64,000 nt of DNA from Ochrobactrum sp. CGA5 (GCF_006345815.1 NZ_VCIG01000042.1:124001-188000), one strand, 5' to 3'; positions 7,551-16,788 are shown, counted from the stretch's first letter. The notes: generated from the sequence alone by a model not told the origin. Translations and numbers: made by a program.

Positions 7551-7766
7551 ATGGCTATGGAAACCCAAGTCGTTTCGATGGAAGACGATGAAGCTTATTC
7601 GGTTCAGTTTTATGACGATGCAGGAACTGCCGTTTCTGTCTACTTCCAGAACCCGCAGCATGTTCACTTGTCAACAGCCGACGCGGTGAACGAAGCAACT
7701 GCGCGGATGTTGCGTCTGCTTGAGGGAGCCTGTGGGCAAATCGTCGTAGAAAGACTTGAAGAATAA
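7551..7766 (+). CDS. Small acidic hypothetical protein
   Basis: This encodes 71 residues, acidic, with no recognised domain. A short strand-rich N-terminal half (YSVQFYDDAGTAVSVYF) and a helical C-terminal half suggest a small folded protein. AGGAG lies 8 bases before the ATG at 7551; an ATG two codons later is possible. A candidate EcfG promoter lies upstream, and the isochorismatase-like gene starts 2 bases after its stop, so the two form one stress-type unit. Confidence 0.6.
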   Translation: MAMETQVVSMEDDEAYSVQFYDDAGTAVSVYFQNPQHVHLSTADAVNEATARMLRLLEGACGQIVVERLEE

Positions 7767-7767
7767 C

Positions 7768-8379
7768 ATGCCTCTGGAAACCGGGCTTCTACGCGGAGAT
7801 TTGCGAGGCGGCTGCATGCATCTTTGCATAGACATGCAGAATCTTTTCGGACCTGCTTCGCCTTGGCACGTGCCATGGATTGACGCGATCTTGCCCAATA
7901 TCGTGGATATCTGCTCCCAGCGCAGTGAAGAAACGATCTTTACCCGCTTTATACCTCCAAGGTCACCCGACGCTGCCCTGGGAGCATGGAGAGGTTATTA
8001 CCGCAAGTGGGAGACCCTTACTCTCAATCGTATCGATCCGTCATTCATGGACCTCGTCGACCCGTTGGGAGATTTTTCGCCGCCTGCTGTTGTACTCGAT
8101 AAGACTGTTTACTCCCCCTGGACCGAAGGCTTCCTCCAGCGATATCTGCACAAAAAGCGCGTTCATACTTTGATCATTAGCGGAGCGGAGACCGATCTTT
8201 GTGTTCTCGCAACACTATTGGGCGCCGTAGATCGCGGATATCGGGTGATCATTGTCCACGATGCAGTATGCAGCGTTTCCGATCAAACCCACGACGCAAT
8301 TATCTCTCTTTGTCACCAACGATTTAGTGAGCAATTGGAACTCGTCTGCACGGATGAGCTTATCGACTCCTGGCGATAA
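7768..8379 (+). CDS. Isochorismatase-family cysteine hydrolase
   Basis: This encodes 203 residues of the isochorismatase/nicotinamidase fold. The expected triad is visible: Asp in LCIDMQNLF, Lys in VLDKTVYSPW, and nucleophile Cys in ISGAETDLCVLAT. The family cleaves C-N or C-O bonds (ureides, nicotinamide, isochorismate); the substrate cannot be told. The ATG at 7768 begins 2 bases after the preceding stop, so translation is probably coupled. Both genes lie behind a candidate EcfG promoter at 7500. Confidence 0.85.
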   Translation: MPLETGLLRGDLRGGCMHLCIDMQNLFGPASPWHVPWIDAILPNIVDICSQRSEETIFTRFIPPRSPDAALGAWRGYYRKWETLTLNRIDPSFMDLVDPLGDFSPPAVVLDKTVYSPWTEGFLQRYLHKKRVHTLIISGAETDLCVLATLLGAVDRGYRVIIVHDAVCSVSDQTHDAIISLCHQRFSEQLELVCTDELIDSWR

Positions 8380-8458
8380 GACTTGGCAAACCACGGGACT
8401 TTCAAATTGATGAAGGTTTTGACCTGCTCCCCTTGTTGTCCGCGATTATAAGCTCGCC

Positions 8459-8818
8459 ATGGAACAGATACACCGGGATGACGCTGTGGTCATTAAAATT
8501 GCGGACGGCATCACGCAGACAGTGAGAACAGTAGCAGATGCCGAGAATATATTGCTGTCTCAATGGAATAGGTTCAAACTAGATAGTCTCAGCGTCGTTA
8601 TCACGGTCTGCCTTTTATGCACGCACGACATTGGGAGTACCGAAGACGCAAGACTTGCTTTCGAAATGCCGCTTCGATGTCAAGAATTCTGGCTTAACTC
8701 TTTGGCTGAGCATGACCTTTCAGAATCCATCTCAAAGCGACCTAAACACGTCAGATACCCATCTGTCAGCCGTTTAATAAAGCTCATGACGCGGGGGACT
8801 AGAATTAAGCATTCCTGA
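8459..8818 (+). CDS. DUF982-like protein
   Basis: This encodes 119 residues. The pattern of a beta-rich start (VVIKIADGITQTVRTVADAENILLSQW) followed by an A-R-L-A-F-like segment (EDARLAFEMPLRC) matches DUF982, a small family common in multiple copies in Rhizobiales. Function is unknown. No convincing ribosome site precedes the ATG, so the exact start is uncertain. Confidence 0.55.
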   Translation: MEQIHRDDAVVIKIADGITQTVRTVADAENILLSQWNRFKLDSLSVVITVCLLCTHDIGSTEDARLAFEMPLRCQEFWLNSLAEHDLSESISKRPKHVRYPSVSRLIKLMTRGTRIKHS

Positions 8819-8823
8819 GCCAA

Positions 8824-9909
8824 CTAAGTAGAGTCAAAAAGACGACCTTCACCCTGCAACTGGCGAAGAGGGGCAGAGAATTTCGCAACAAACCCTTCGG
8901 TTCCATAGTCAGCGTCAACCTCACCGGCGCCTAACAGTCCCATTTTTATGAGCTTGGAACCAAACCCGGTCTTAGTTGGCGCGATAACAGGTGGCCCGCC
9001 AAATTCAGCCCAACGCAACGAGAAAACTGCATCATCCTGTTTTTTTGACACAGCTACTTCCAACAGCACATGACCCTCATTGTTTGAAAGAGCGCCATAT
9101 TTGATCGCATTGGTGGTCAGTTCGTGAATTAGAAGCGACAGCGTTGAAGCTCCTTTAGGGCCGATCAGCACATCCGGTCCGCTTATCTGTACGCGATCCG
9201 CCACCGCCAGCGCGTTTGTTATTCCGCTCACAATCTGACGAAGCGAACCTTCGGAGCTTTTGCCCAATCGTAACACATCGTGTGCATTTCCGAGTGCAAA
9301 CAGGCGTCTGGTAAAGGTGTTGATCACTTCTTCATCAGCATTGTTATTGAAAGTCTGACCAGCAATCGCCGCTACTATGCTAAAGGTATTTTTGATCCGA
9401 TGAGCGAGTTCGGCATTCAGTATGCGAGCATGTTTTTCCGCTTCAACCTTTGTCGTGGTCTCGATGACAGTATCCATCATGCCGGCTATTTGTCCCCGTT
9501 CATTATAAATCGGGCTATAGCAGAAGGTAAAATAACATTGCTCGGGGTATCCGTGCCGATCGATGACCAAGGGAAAGTCTTCAATGAAGATGGCTTCACC
9601 CGCATAGGCCTTCTGGACCATCGGTTGAATTTCATCCCAAGCCTCGGCCCAAATATCGCGGAATGAAGCTCCCATGCAGTTCTCTTTCTCACCGAGAATC
9701 TGTCGGAAGGCATCGTTATAAATCGTGGTGAATTCCGGTCCCCAGATAATGGCCTTTGGGAAATGCGAAGCCAGGCATCATCTGAACCGCGGTTATCAGA
9801 GAGGTGGGCCAGTTTCTGGCTTTCCGATTGGATTGCTGTTCCAATCCAACATCCGGATTTCATCGGCCGACTGTCCACGCGCATGCAAGAAAAGCACTGC
9901 ACTATCCAT
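8824..9909 (-). pseudogene. HWE-family histidine kinase with PAS domain, two frameshifts
   Basis: The reading frame from 9909 (GQSADEIRMLDWNSNPIGKPET) stops early at about 9800. It resumes in the same frame near 9770 (LASHFPKAIIWGPEFTTIYNDAFRQ...) and continues to 8824. Between them the family-typical WPTSLITAVQMM is readable one frame off. The simplest account is one missing base near 9810 and one extra base near 9774, which compensate. The intact part has a PAS/PAC region and an HWE kinase domain (His in ELAHRIKNTF, then HELTTNAIKYGALSN and a WAEFGGPPV box). HWE kinases feed the EcfG stress pathway in this order. It could be a recent pseudogene or sequencing error. An ATG at 9921 is also possible. 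Confidence 0.75.
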
Positions 9910-10015
9910 AAATTTTTCCATACCGGTATGCGGAAGATTCAAAGGCGACCAAGGAAAAACATATTGGATTCAAAGCGTAAATGCCAGGCGAATGTTACTC
10001 ATGAGACTTCGCAAC

Positions 10016-10043
10016 AAAAAGGCGACCTCGTGGACCGCCTTTT
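10016..10043 (-). terminator. Rho-independent terminator of the porin gene
   Basis: On the minus strand AAGGCG pairs with CGCCTT around a 12-base loop and is followed by TTTTT. It lies 22 bases beyond the Omp stop. Confidence 0.65.
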
Positions 10044-10065
10044 CATATCTCTGAGATAATGCTTG

Positions 10066-10752
10066 TCAAAACTTGTAAGCTACACCTAAACGAACGTCAT
10101 GTGTTTTGAACTTGTCTTCGACACTTACATCCGTGCCAAAATCAAAGTCCTTCTTACCATAATCAGTGTAGCGATATTCAAGGCGCAGAATGAGGTTGTC
10201 AGTAGCAGCGTAGTCCACACCCGCACCGGCCGTCCAGCCAGTATAGGTTTTGCTTTGCGATACGCTGATTTCATCCACACCGTCCGTTGCTGAAAGCGTG
10301 TTTTTCACACTACCGAATGCAACACCGCCCGCGATATAGGGCATGAAGCGATCAAATGCGACACCGGCCCGTGCGCGAACAGCACCCGACCACCGCAACT
10401 TGCTCTCAAGGTCACCAGCAATATCTCCGTCAGTAGCGCTGTAGTTGTCCTTTAGATTATTATAGGTGATATCGCCGTCGACACCGAGAATGAAGTTATT
10501 GCCGACATCAAAGTTATAACCGGCATAAAGACCACCGAGAAAACCGTCCGGTTTCACACGGAAAGCATCTTCGAATTCCGATTTTCCCCACCCGTAGCCG
10601 ATCTGCCCACCAATATAAGCGCCAGTCCAGCTAAAAATAGGTTCAGCAACGATTACCGGCGCAGGCTCCTCAACGATAGCGTCAGCAGCTTTCGCACCCG
10701 TTGTAGCAATAAGAGCAACAGTTGACGCCAAAAGAAGAGACTTAATTTTCAT
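10066..10752 (-). CDS. Omp25/Omp31-family outer-membrane porin
   Basis: This encodes 228 residues with a signal peptide cleaved after about residue 22 (TTGAKA|ADAI). An eight-stranded beta-barrel of the Omp25/Omp31 type follows: FSWTGAYIGGQIGYGWG near the start, GGLYAGYNF, VRARAGVAFDRFMPYIAGGVAFG, and the terminal LRLEYRYTDYG ... VRLGVAYKF ending in Phe, as outer-membrane proteins require. This family is abundant in Brucella and its relatives and supports the taxonomic call. GGAGA precedes the ATG and a terminator follows the stop, so it is monocistronic. Confidence 0.92.
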   Translation of the reverse strand: MKIKSLLLASTVALIATTGAKAADAIVEEPAPVIVAEPIFSWTGAYIGGQIGYGWGKSEFEDAFRVKPDGFLGGLYAGYNFDVGNNFILGVDGDITYNNLKDNYSATDGDIAGDLESKLRWSGAVRARAGVAFDRFMPYIAGGVAFGSVKNTLSATDGVDEISVSQSKTYTGWTAGAGVDYAATDNLILRLEYRYTDYGKKDFDFGTDVSVEDKFKTHDVRLGVAYKF

Positions 10753-11023
10753 GGCATTTCTCCGTGACCTAATAAGCCTAAGGTTATTTCGTTATTTAAA
10801 AGATAACTCATGAATGAAATATGTCTGTAGTATTAATGTCACAACCAGATCGAGAGCCGACATTTCGCCACCTACTGTTAAAAGCAGTTAATTAAGTCTT
10901 TCCGCTAACCTAAAACATGTTGATCGAGCCATCATGATGACCAATGGCGTTCTGTGCCTGCCAATCCATAACCGCATCGTGCCGCGAGATCGCGGACCGT
11001 CAACAGCCATCGTCATCCGTTGG

Positions 11024-12085
11024 TCAGCTCTTTTCCGCATCGATGAAAAGTAGCCATTTCAAAGTGCGACGCTCGGCATCGCTAAGTTCGGGCGCAACTA
11101 GCCGGATAGCTCCAGCGGCATCGATCTGCGAGCCAAGTTTTCCGGCCAGCCAGTGTTCGGGGATGGCAGGATGTATGTAAGACTGCCGGCATACCGTTCT
11201 TGTATTGCCGAGCATGTGCGCAACCTTATCGATTGCGCTATTAAGCCTTTGCTTTTGCGCCCTGTCACTGTCAGGCAAATCGAGACAGCGTAGCAACTCA
11301 AGGGCAGTTGCCGTTGCAGCCCAAGTTCGAAAATGCTTCGACGTGAAATCGGACCGCATAGTCACTCGCAGATAGTCATTTATATCCTGAGAGGAGACGG
11401 GACAGCGATCACCCGCCCCGTCAATATATTGAAATAACTGCTGCCCAGGCAGTTCCTGTATGGAGCGTATGATACGCGCAATTCGTTTATCGGCAAGCTT
11501 GAGACTCCACATTTTGCCCGATTTGCCAGTAAATGCGAGCCGCAATCCGCCACGCTCATCCCGCAAATGCCGATTGCGAAGCGTAGTGACCCCAAAGCTC
11601 TTGTTGTCGCGTGCATAATCTGGATTTCCGACCCGCAGCAATAGTCGATCCATTAGCCAGATGACGGTCGCAACGACCTTTTCACGACAGAGCGAGCGTC
11701 GCCGCATATCGATATCGACCACTTTGCGCAGTCGGCTGAGTGCACCGGCGAAATCTGGCAGACTTGAAAATTTGGTTTCCTCCTGCATCGCCATCCACGC
11801 GGAGTGATAACGATATTGCTTTCTTCCGCGCGTATCACGCCCGGTTGCCTGTATATGTCCGCGCTGATCGCAACATATCCAGACATCGTTCCAAGCAGGC
11901 GGAATGGCAAGCTTAGCAATCCTGTTTCGATCCGCGACTGAAATCGCCTTTTTGTCAAACCGAACATAACGAAACCCGGCTCCACAACGCAGGCGCCTAA
12001 TTCCCGGCGCGGTGTCGCTGACATGGACCAACCCATGAGCAGCATTGTTTTGTAGCAGCGGAACAGCGGAAAACTTTTTAAGCAA
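11024..12085 (-). CDS. DNA topoisomerase IB (poxvirus/eukaryote type)
   Basis: About 353 residues. The N-terminal domain starts at VHVSDTAPGIRRLRCG. The catalytic domain carries RVGNPDYARDNKSFGVTTLRNRH, the KHFRTWAATATALE box with its active-site Arg, and the tyrosine nucleophile in CRQSYIHP. It relaxes supercoils through a 3'-phosphotyrosine bond. The frame is open to an ATG at 12136, but a GGAAC/GGTT promoter candidate (12119-12144) overlaps that start. A TTG at 12085 with GGGG just upstream is therefore preferred. It is divergent from the Ku gene. Confidence 0.85.
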   Translation of the reverse strand: MLKKFSAVPLLQNNAAHGLVHVSDTAPGIRRLRCGAGFRYVRFDKKAISVADRNRIAKLAIPPAWNDVWICCDQRGHIQATGRDTRGRKQYRYHSAWMAMQEETKFSSLPDFAGALSRLRKVVDIDMRRRSLCREKVVATVIWLMDRLLLRVGNPDYARDNKSFGVTTLRNRHLRDERGGLRLAFTGKSGKMWSLKLADKRIARIIRSIQELPGQQLFQYIDGAGDRCPVSSQDINDYLRVTMRSDFTSKHFRTWAATATALELLRCLDLPDSDRAQKQRLNSAIDKVAHMLGNTRTVCRQSYIHPAIPEHWLAGKLGSQIDAAGAIRLVAPELSDAERRTLKWLLFIDAEKS

Positions 12086-12118
12086 TTTGCAACCCCAGTC
12101 GTACTTTCCTTGCCGAAT

Positions 12119-12144
12119 AACCACTACAAACCACAACAGGTTCC
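12119..12144 (-). promoter_or_regulatory. Candidate EcfG-type promoter for topoisomerase IB
   Basis: On the minus strand GGAAC (12144-12140), 17 bases, GGTT (12122-12119). It is back to back with the Ku promoter candidate. Confidence 0.45.
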
Positions 12145-12165
12145 CAGACGGAAAAAATCTAATCG

Positions 12166-12190
12166 GGAACTATCGGGCTTCAAACAGGTT
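12166..12190 (+). promoter_or_regulatory. Candidate EcfG-type promoter for Ku
   Basis: GGAAC at 12166-12170, 16 bases, GGTT at 12187-12190. It lies 27 bases before the Ku GTG start. Confidence 0.5.
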
Positions 12191-12216
12191 ATCCTGTTCT
12201 TCCGGAGGATCAGTTC

Positions 12217-13017
12217 GTGCCCCACGCTTTCTGGAAAGGCTATCTCAAACTCTCGCTCGTCACCTGTGCAGTGGAGCTGACACCTGCGACCAGCGAAAGC
12301 GAGAAAGTGCGCTTCCAAACCCTGAATGTTGAGACCGGCAACCGAGTGATCAGCCGATACGTGGATTCGGTTACGCACAAGCCAGTGCGGGATGATGACG
12401 AGGTCAAAGGGTTCGATAAAGGTGACGGAAGTTATGTCATTCTTGAAGAGGATGAGCTGGAGGCTGTGGCGCTTGAGAGCACAAGAACTATAGACATCGA
12501 CAAGTTCGTACCGCGGGACAGTATCGGCTGGATCTGGTACGACAAGCCGCATTATCTCGCGCCTTCCGACAAGGTGGGCCAAGAAGCCTTTTCCGTCATC
12601 CGGGAGGCAATGGTTAAAAGCGCAGTCTTCGGTCTGGCCCGGCTTGTCATGTACCGACGCGAAAGAGCAGTGCTTCTCGAACCGCGCGGTCGCGGAATTG
12701 TTTTGTGGACGTTGCGTTTCGGCGATGAAGTGCGGAATGCCACCGACTACTTTTCCACTATTGAAGATAGCAAACCCGACAAGAAGCTTCTTTCCATGGT
12801 CCGCAGGCTCATCAAGGGCAAGACAGAAGATTGGAAACCCGATTTTCTTCAGGACCCAATGCAGAAGAACCTTCAGTCGATGATTGCTGCAAAGAAAAAA
12901 AAGAAAACGGCATCGGTATCGAAGCCGCGCAAGACGGCACCTGAAACCGAAGGCAATGTTATCAACATCATGGATGCCCTACGAAAAAGCCTTGCCGGTG
13001 AAAATACAAAAAGCTGA
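12217..13017 (+). CDS. ku: Ku protein, non-homologous end joining
   Basis: This encodes 266 residues of the bacterial Ku family. It starts with FWKGYLKLSLVTCAVELTPA and contains VRFQTLNVETGNRVISRYVD, then YLAPSDKVGQEAFSVIREAM. A Lys-rich tail (KKKKKTASVSKPRKTA) ends in a short conserved NIMDALRKSL. Ku rings load on double-strand ends and recruit LigD. The GTG start at 12217 has GGAGG 9 bases upstream. The gene ends 15 bases from the converging ligD. A second, diverged Ku lies at 15540-16397, so heterodimers are possible. Confidence 0.92.
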   Translation: MPHAFWKGYLKLSLVTCAVELTPATSESEKVRFQTLNVETGNRVISRYVDSVTHKPVRDDDEVKGFDKGDGSYVILEEDELEAVALESTRTIDIDKFVPRDSIGWIWYDKPHYLAPSDKVGQEAFSVIREAMVKSAVFGLARLVMYRRERAVLLEPRGRGIVLWTLRFGDEVRNATDYFSTIEDSKPDKKLLSMVRRLIKGKTEDWKPDFLQDPMQKNLQSMIAAKKKKKTASVSKPRKTAPETEGNVINIMDALRKSLAGENTKS

Positions 13018-13032
13018 TGCGAAGAGTTCTGC

Positions 13033-15537
13033 CTATTTCTTCAGCTTAGGCAGCGGCGTTTCCGCGTTGCGAAAATCCTGCCAGGGATCGCTATTCAATG
13101 CGGCCAGCCGGTTCGGCGTGTTGACAATAGTAAAATGGGCGGGGCCTATTGCTGACGTCACTTCGTCCCACCCAAGCGGCATGGAAACTGCAGCACCAGG
13201 ACGTGCCCGCGGCGAATAGGGTGCTACAGCAGTCATGCCGCGCTGATTGCGCAGATAATCAATAAGAATTTTGCCTTTGCGCTTGGCCTTGGAAATCGTC
13301 GAAACATAGCGATCAGGACTGTCTGCAGCCATCTGGTCGGCAATAGCCTTTGTAAAGCTCTTGAGGGCGTCCCAGTCGACCTTCGGCTTCAATGGCGCGA
13401 CCACATGTAGTCCCTTGCCACCGGACGTTTTAACAAACGTCTTCAATCCGAGTTTTTCCAGACGTTCCTTGGTCTCGATTGCGGCTTCGATCACGCGCGA
13501 CCATGGAACGCCCTCACCCGGATCGAGATCCATTGTCAACGTATCCGGTAGCTCCCAATTTTTGAGCGTAGAACCCCAGGGGTGAATTTCCAGCGTCGCG
13601 GCTTGCACCAGACCGATCAGCCCGTTGAAGTCCCGAATGCTGATATAAGGCTCCTCTTCCTTGTTCTCTGGATCTTGAACTTCGATAATATGTTCATTCA
13701 ACCCCTTCCACGCGTGCCTTTGAAAGAAGTGTTCTCCGTCAATTCCGGTTGGGCAGCGTAACAATGCCAGGGGGCGGTTGACGATGAAAGGTTCGATGCT
13801 GGACCAGATAGCGGAATAATAATCTGCGAGACCCTGTTTTGTGACACCTTCGCCCGGCCAGTAAACCCGGTCGGGATGTGTGAGCTTCACGTCGATCTCC
13901 TCGGGGCCTTTACTGGAAATACGGGGTGACATGGTTTGCTTCTCCCATATGACGTCCTTGGCAGCCTTATCGTCTCGTACCCCCCTGAAGGACGCGTGAC
14001 GCAATCGCTTATCGGCAGTCCAGGCACGAAATTCGATTTCCGCTACCAGCAGCGGTGTAACGAACTTGGCTCCGCGCCTTTCATCTGCCGTCAGCGGCAC
14101 GGCGAATGGGCTCCCTCCCTGCCGCATGGCTTGCAGCCGTTTGTAAAGTTCTTTTGCAATCCTGACCGAAAAGCCTGTTCCCACCCGGCCTACGGGAACC
14201 AGCCCCTTCTTATCCTGTACACCCAAAAGGAGCGAACCGATTGCCGCTCGCGTTACCGTCGACGGAACATAGCCTGCAATGACGAATTCCTGTCGTCCAA
14301 TGCATTTCGACTTACGCCAATCGTTGCTGCGACCGCTTCTATAAGATGCCTCCCTGAGCTTCGACACAATGCCCTCAAGGCCAAGTCCGCAGGCATTCTT
14401 CAGTACCGCAGCCCCATCGGCATCAAAGGCCTCGCTGAAGCGAAGTGTTGACGATGATGCAGAAATTAATTTTTCGAGCAGCGTTTTGCGCTCAACCAGA
14501 GGCGTCTGGCGAAGGTCTTTGCCATCAACATGCAGTAGATCGAAAAGGTAATAAACGAATCGATCAGAACGTCCCTCCCTTAGATCCTCTTGCAAAGCTG
14601 AAAAGTCAGACAGTCCCGACTGGCTTTCGACAACGATCTCCCCATCAAATATGGCTTCGTTCACGCTCGTACCAACAAGATCTCTGGCAATCTGCTGGCC
14701 AAATTTTTCAGTCCAATCCAGTCCCCCACGCGAATAAAGGGCGACCTTGCCCCCCGCAATATGAGCCTGGATGCGATAACCGTCGAACTTGATCTCGTGA
14801 AGCCAGCGGTTTCCATCTGGAGCAACTGATACGAGCGTAGCGAGCTCAGGTTTGACGAAACTCGGCATCGGTCGCTTCTTCGCATTTTTGATATTTGCGC
14901 GCCCACCATCCCCTTGAGCGTTCGACTTTTTGTTGATCGAACCAGTTTTCGATGACCATCCTGGCGCTTCGTGTTCGACATCGGCGATGGCGCGGCCGGT
15001 TTTTACCGATTTCGGCATCTCTACAAGAATGTCAGGTTCATCAGGATTTCTGGAAAATTCGTCCTCCCCCTTGATGAGGAGCCAATTCTCTCGCTTCTCG
15101 TCTGGCTTTCCGTGCATCCGGATCAAATGCCAGCGACCTTTGAGTTTTTCCCCTGTGAGCTCGAACTCAAGATGCCCTTTCTTGTATTGCTGATGTGCAT
15201 CAGCAGTGGATTTCCAACGCCCTGTATCCCAGACGATAACTGTACCACCACCGTACTTGCCTTTAGGGATCGTGCCTTCGAAGTCCGCATATTCAAGCGG
15301 ATGGTCCTCCACATGCACGGCCAGTCGCTTTTCGCCAGGAACAAGGCTTGGACCTCGCGTCACAGCCCAACTTTTCAGCACGCCATCCATCTCAAGGCGA
15401 AAATCATAATGCAGTCTGCGAGCATCATGTTTTTGCACGACAAAGAGCTCGCGTTTTGTGCGCGAAGACTTACCGCGCGGCTCGTTAGTCAGGGTAAAAT
15501 CGCGTTTCCTGCGATAGGTTTCGAGTGACTGTCCCAT
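13033..15537 (-). CDS. ligD: ATP-dependent DNA ligase LigD
   Basis: This encodes 834 residues with three domains in the order phosphoesterase, ligase, polymerase. The 3'-phosphoesterase (about 30-180) shows HDARRLHYDFRLE and HVEDHP. The ligase has the nucleotidyl Lys at K250 in EIKFDGYR and an OB-fold after about 400. The primase-like polymerase (from about 545) has VYWPGEGVTKQGLADYY and the metal-binding LTMDLDPGEG. It repairs broken ends with Ku, including end trimming, fill-in and ligation. It starts 2 bases after the Ku stop, so the two are co-translated. Confidence 0.95.
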   Translation of the reverse strand: MGQSLETYRRKRDFTLTNEPRGKSSRTKRELFVVQKHDARRLHYDFRLEMDGVLKSWAVTRGPSLVPGEKRLAVHVEDHPLEYADFEGTIPKGKYGGGTVIVWDTGRWKSTADAHQQYKKGHLEFELTGEKLKGRWHLIRMHGKPDEKRENWLLIKGEDEFSRNPDEPDILVEMPKSVKTGRAIADVEHEAPGWSSKTGSINKKSNAQGDGGRANIKNAKKRPMPSFVKPELATLVSVAPDGNRWLHEIKFDGYRIQAHIAGGKVALYSRGGLDWTEKFGQQIARDLVGTSVNEAIFDGEIVVESQSGLSDFSALQEDLREGRSDRFVYYLFDLLHVDGKDLRQTPLVERKTLLEKLISASSSTLRFSEAFDADGAAVLKNACGLGLEGIVSKLREASYRSGRSNDWRKSKCIGRQEFVIAGYVPSTVTRAAIGSLLLGVQDKKGLVPVGRVGTGFSVRIAKELYKRLQAMRQGGSPFAVPLTADERRGAKFVTPLLVAEIEFRAWTADKRLRHASFRGVRDDKAAKDVIWEKQTMSPRISSKGPEEIDVKLTHPDRVYWPGEGVTKQGLADYYSAIWSSIEPFIVNRPLALLRCPTGIDGEHFFQRHAWKGLNEHIIEVQDPENKEEEPYISIRDFNGLIGLVQAATLEIHPWGSTLKNWELPDTLTMDLDPGEGVPWSRVIEAAIETKERLEKLGLKTFVKTSGGKGLHVVAPLKPKVDWDALKSFTKAIADQMAADSPDRYVSTISKAKRKGKILIDYLRNQRGMTAVAPYSPRARPGAAVSMPLGWDEVTSAIGPAHFTIVNTPNRLAALNSDPWQDFRNAETPLPKLKK

Positions 15538-15539
15538 GA

Positions 15540-16397
15540 TCAGCCGGCCTTTTTTCTAGACTTTGTTCCAGATGCCGCCCCGGACTTGGCTTTGCCTTTT
15601 ATTGCTTTGGTCGCCGCCTGCCCGACCCGACCTAGGTTTGCACTCTTGCGAAGAGCCTCCTTGAGATCGATAACCTCGGCAGTCTTCGGCGCAGCCGGCT
15701 TCTTGAGCGGCTTCCCCTCAATCTTCGCCTTTATCAAATCTGCCAGTGCTGCATCGTACCGGTCATCGAAGCCTGCGGGGTCGAAACTGCCCATCTTGGT
15801 GTCGATAATATGCTGCGCCAGGTCGAGCATTTCTTGATCGAACTTGAAAATGCCCAAGTCGGCAAATGCCTCCGCTGCCGCTCGTACCTCATATTCGAAA
15901 TTGAGCGTCGTGGCTATCAGACCATCATCGTCGGCACGGATCAGAACTTGTCGCGCGCGGCGGAAAAGGACAGTCTCGGCAATTGCGGCTACATTTTCAG
16001 ATTTCATACCCTCGCGAACGAGTACGAAACCATCGCTGTCGCCGACTGGGGTAAGATAATATGGCCGGTCGAGATAGACATCGTCGATTTCGTCGCATTT
16101 GACAAATCGGGTGACATTCAGCGTCTTGTCGCTTTCGGGAATGGCCGCGGCGATTTCCGCTTCGTCGAAACTCAAATAGGTGCCCGACGACACTTCATAG
16201 CCCTTGACCTGATTTTCCCGCGGCACCGATTTGCCCGTGTCACCGTCAACAAATTCCCGGTTGAGGCGGTTTCCGGTCTTGCGATTTATCAGATTGAATG
16301 ACACACGATCAGACGTTGATGCCGCTGTGAAAAGTGCAACGGGGCACAAAAGCTGATCAATTTTCAACTGCCCTTTCCAGTTTGCACGGCGTGCCAT
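15540..16397 (-). CDS. ku: Ku protein, second copy
   Basis: This encodes 285 residues. The Ku core (NWKGQLKIDQLLCPVALFTAAS, VSFNLINRKTGNRLNREFVD, YLDRPYYLTPVGDSDGFVLVREGM) is followed by a C-terminal tail rich in Lys, Ala and Ser with VIDLKEALRKSANL, the likely LigD-contact segment. It is clearly diverged from the Ku at 12217. The ATG at 16397 is chosen because the preceding in-frame ATG has no ribosome site. It is the middle gene of a unit: small membrane protein, Ku, LigD. Confidence 0.92.
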   Translation of the reverse strand: MARRANWKGQLKIDQLLCPVALFTAASTSDRVSFNLINRKTGNRLNREFVDGDTGKSVPRENQVKGYEVSSGTYLSFDEAEIAAAIPESDKTLNVTRFVKCDEIDDVYLDRPYYLTPVGDSDGFVLVREGMKSENVAAIAETVLFRRARQVLIRADDDGLIATTLNFEYEVRAAAEAFADLGIFKFDQEMLDLAQHIIDTKMGSFDPAGFDDRYDAALADLIKAKIEGKPLKKPAAPKTAEVIDLKEALRKSANLGRVGQAATKAIKGKAKSGAASGTKSRKKAG

Positions 16398-16416
16398 CGA
16401 TTTAGCCCTTCTTCCG

Positions 16417-16539
16417 CTAAGCGCCATCTTCGCCTGGCTTGGTACCACCAGTACGCTTCAGATAGTGTGCATATGCGAAGCCGCTTACGAGAAGCACTGG
16501 CAGTCCCACCAGAACAATCCAAAACAACAACTCACCCAT
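16417..16539 (-). CDS. Small membrane protein upstream of ku-ligD
   Basis: A 40-residue frame starts MGELLFWIVLVGLPVL, has one hydrophobic helix (about residues 5-24) and ends in a polar tail (HYLKRTGGTKPGEDGA). GGGGAGAG lies just before the ATG. It stops 19 bases before the second Ku, and a candidate EcfG promoter lies about 55 bases upstream, so it leads the ku-ligD unit. The role is unknown; short size and good ribosome site support it being real. Confidence 0.6.
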   Translation of the reverse strand: MGELLFWIVLVGLPVLLVSGFAYAHYLKRTGGTKPGEDGA

Positions 16540-16590
16540 CTCACTCTCCCCCTATGTTCGTTGAAGACATAGATTTTGCTGCGTGAGACA

Positions 16591-16616
16591 AACTCGGAGA
16601 ACGCCGCAATTGTTCC
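16591..16616 (-). promoter_or_regulatory. Candidate EcfG-type promoter for the Ku-LigD unit
   Basis: On the minus strand GGAAC (16616-16612), 17 bases, AGTT (16594-16591). It lies upstream of the small membrane gene. Confidence 0.4.
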
Positions 16617-16788
16617 GATATTGCTTAGCGACGCGTAATTATAAATATTCTATCTATAATGATAATTGAAGAATCTATGATGTTATCAGAGTTATCTAGA
16701 AAAAGCTCGATCACATCTAGCTTTTCAAAAGGGATGAAATCGATCCTTTTGGCAGATACTGAAAGAGCAAAGCCTTCAACAAATTACA

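Noticed and set aside
8401-8425. GGGAC/GTTT pair before the DUF982-like gene as an EcfG promoter
   Set aside because: The first box deviates from GGAAC and the spacing to an nGTT box is only 15.
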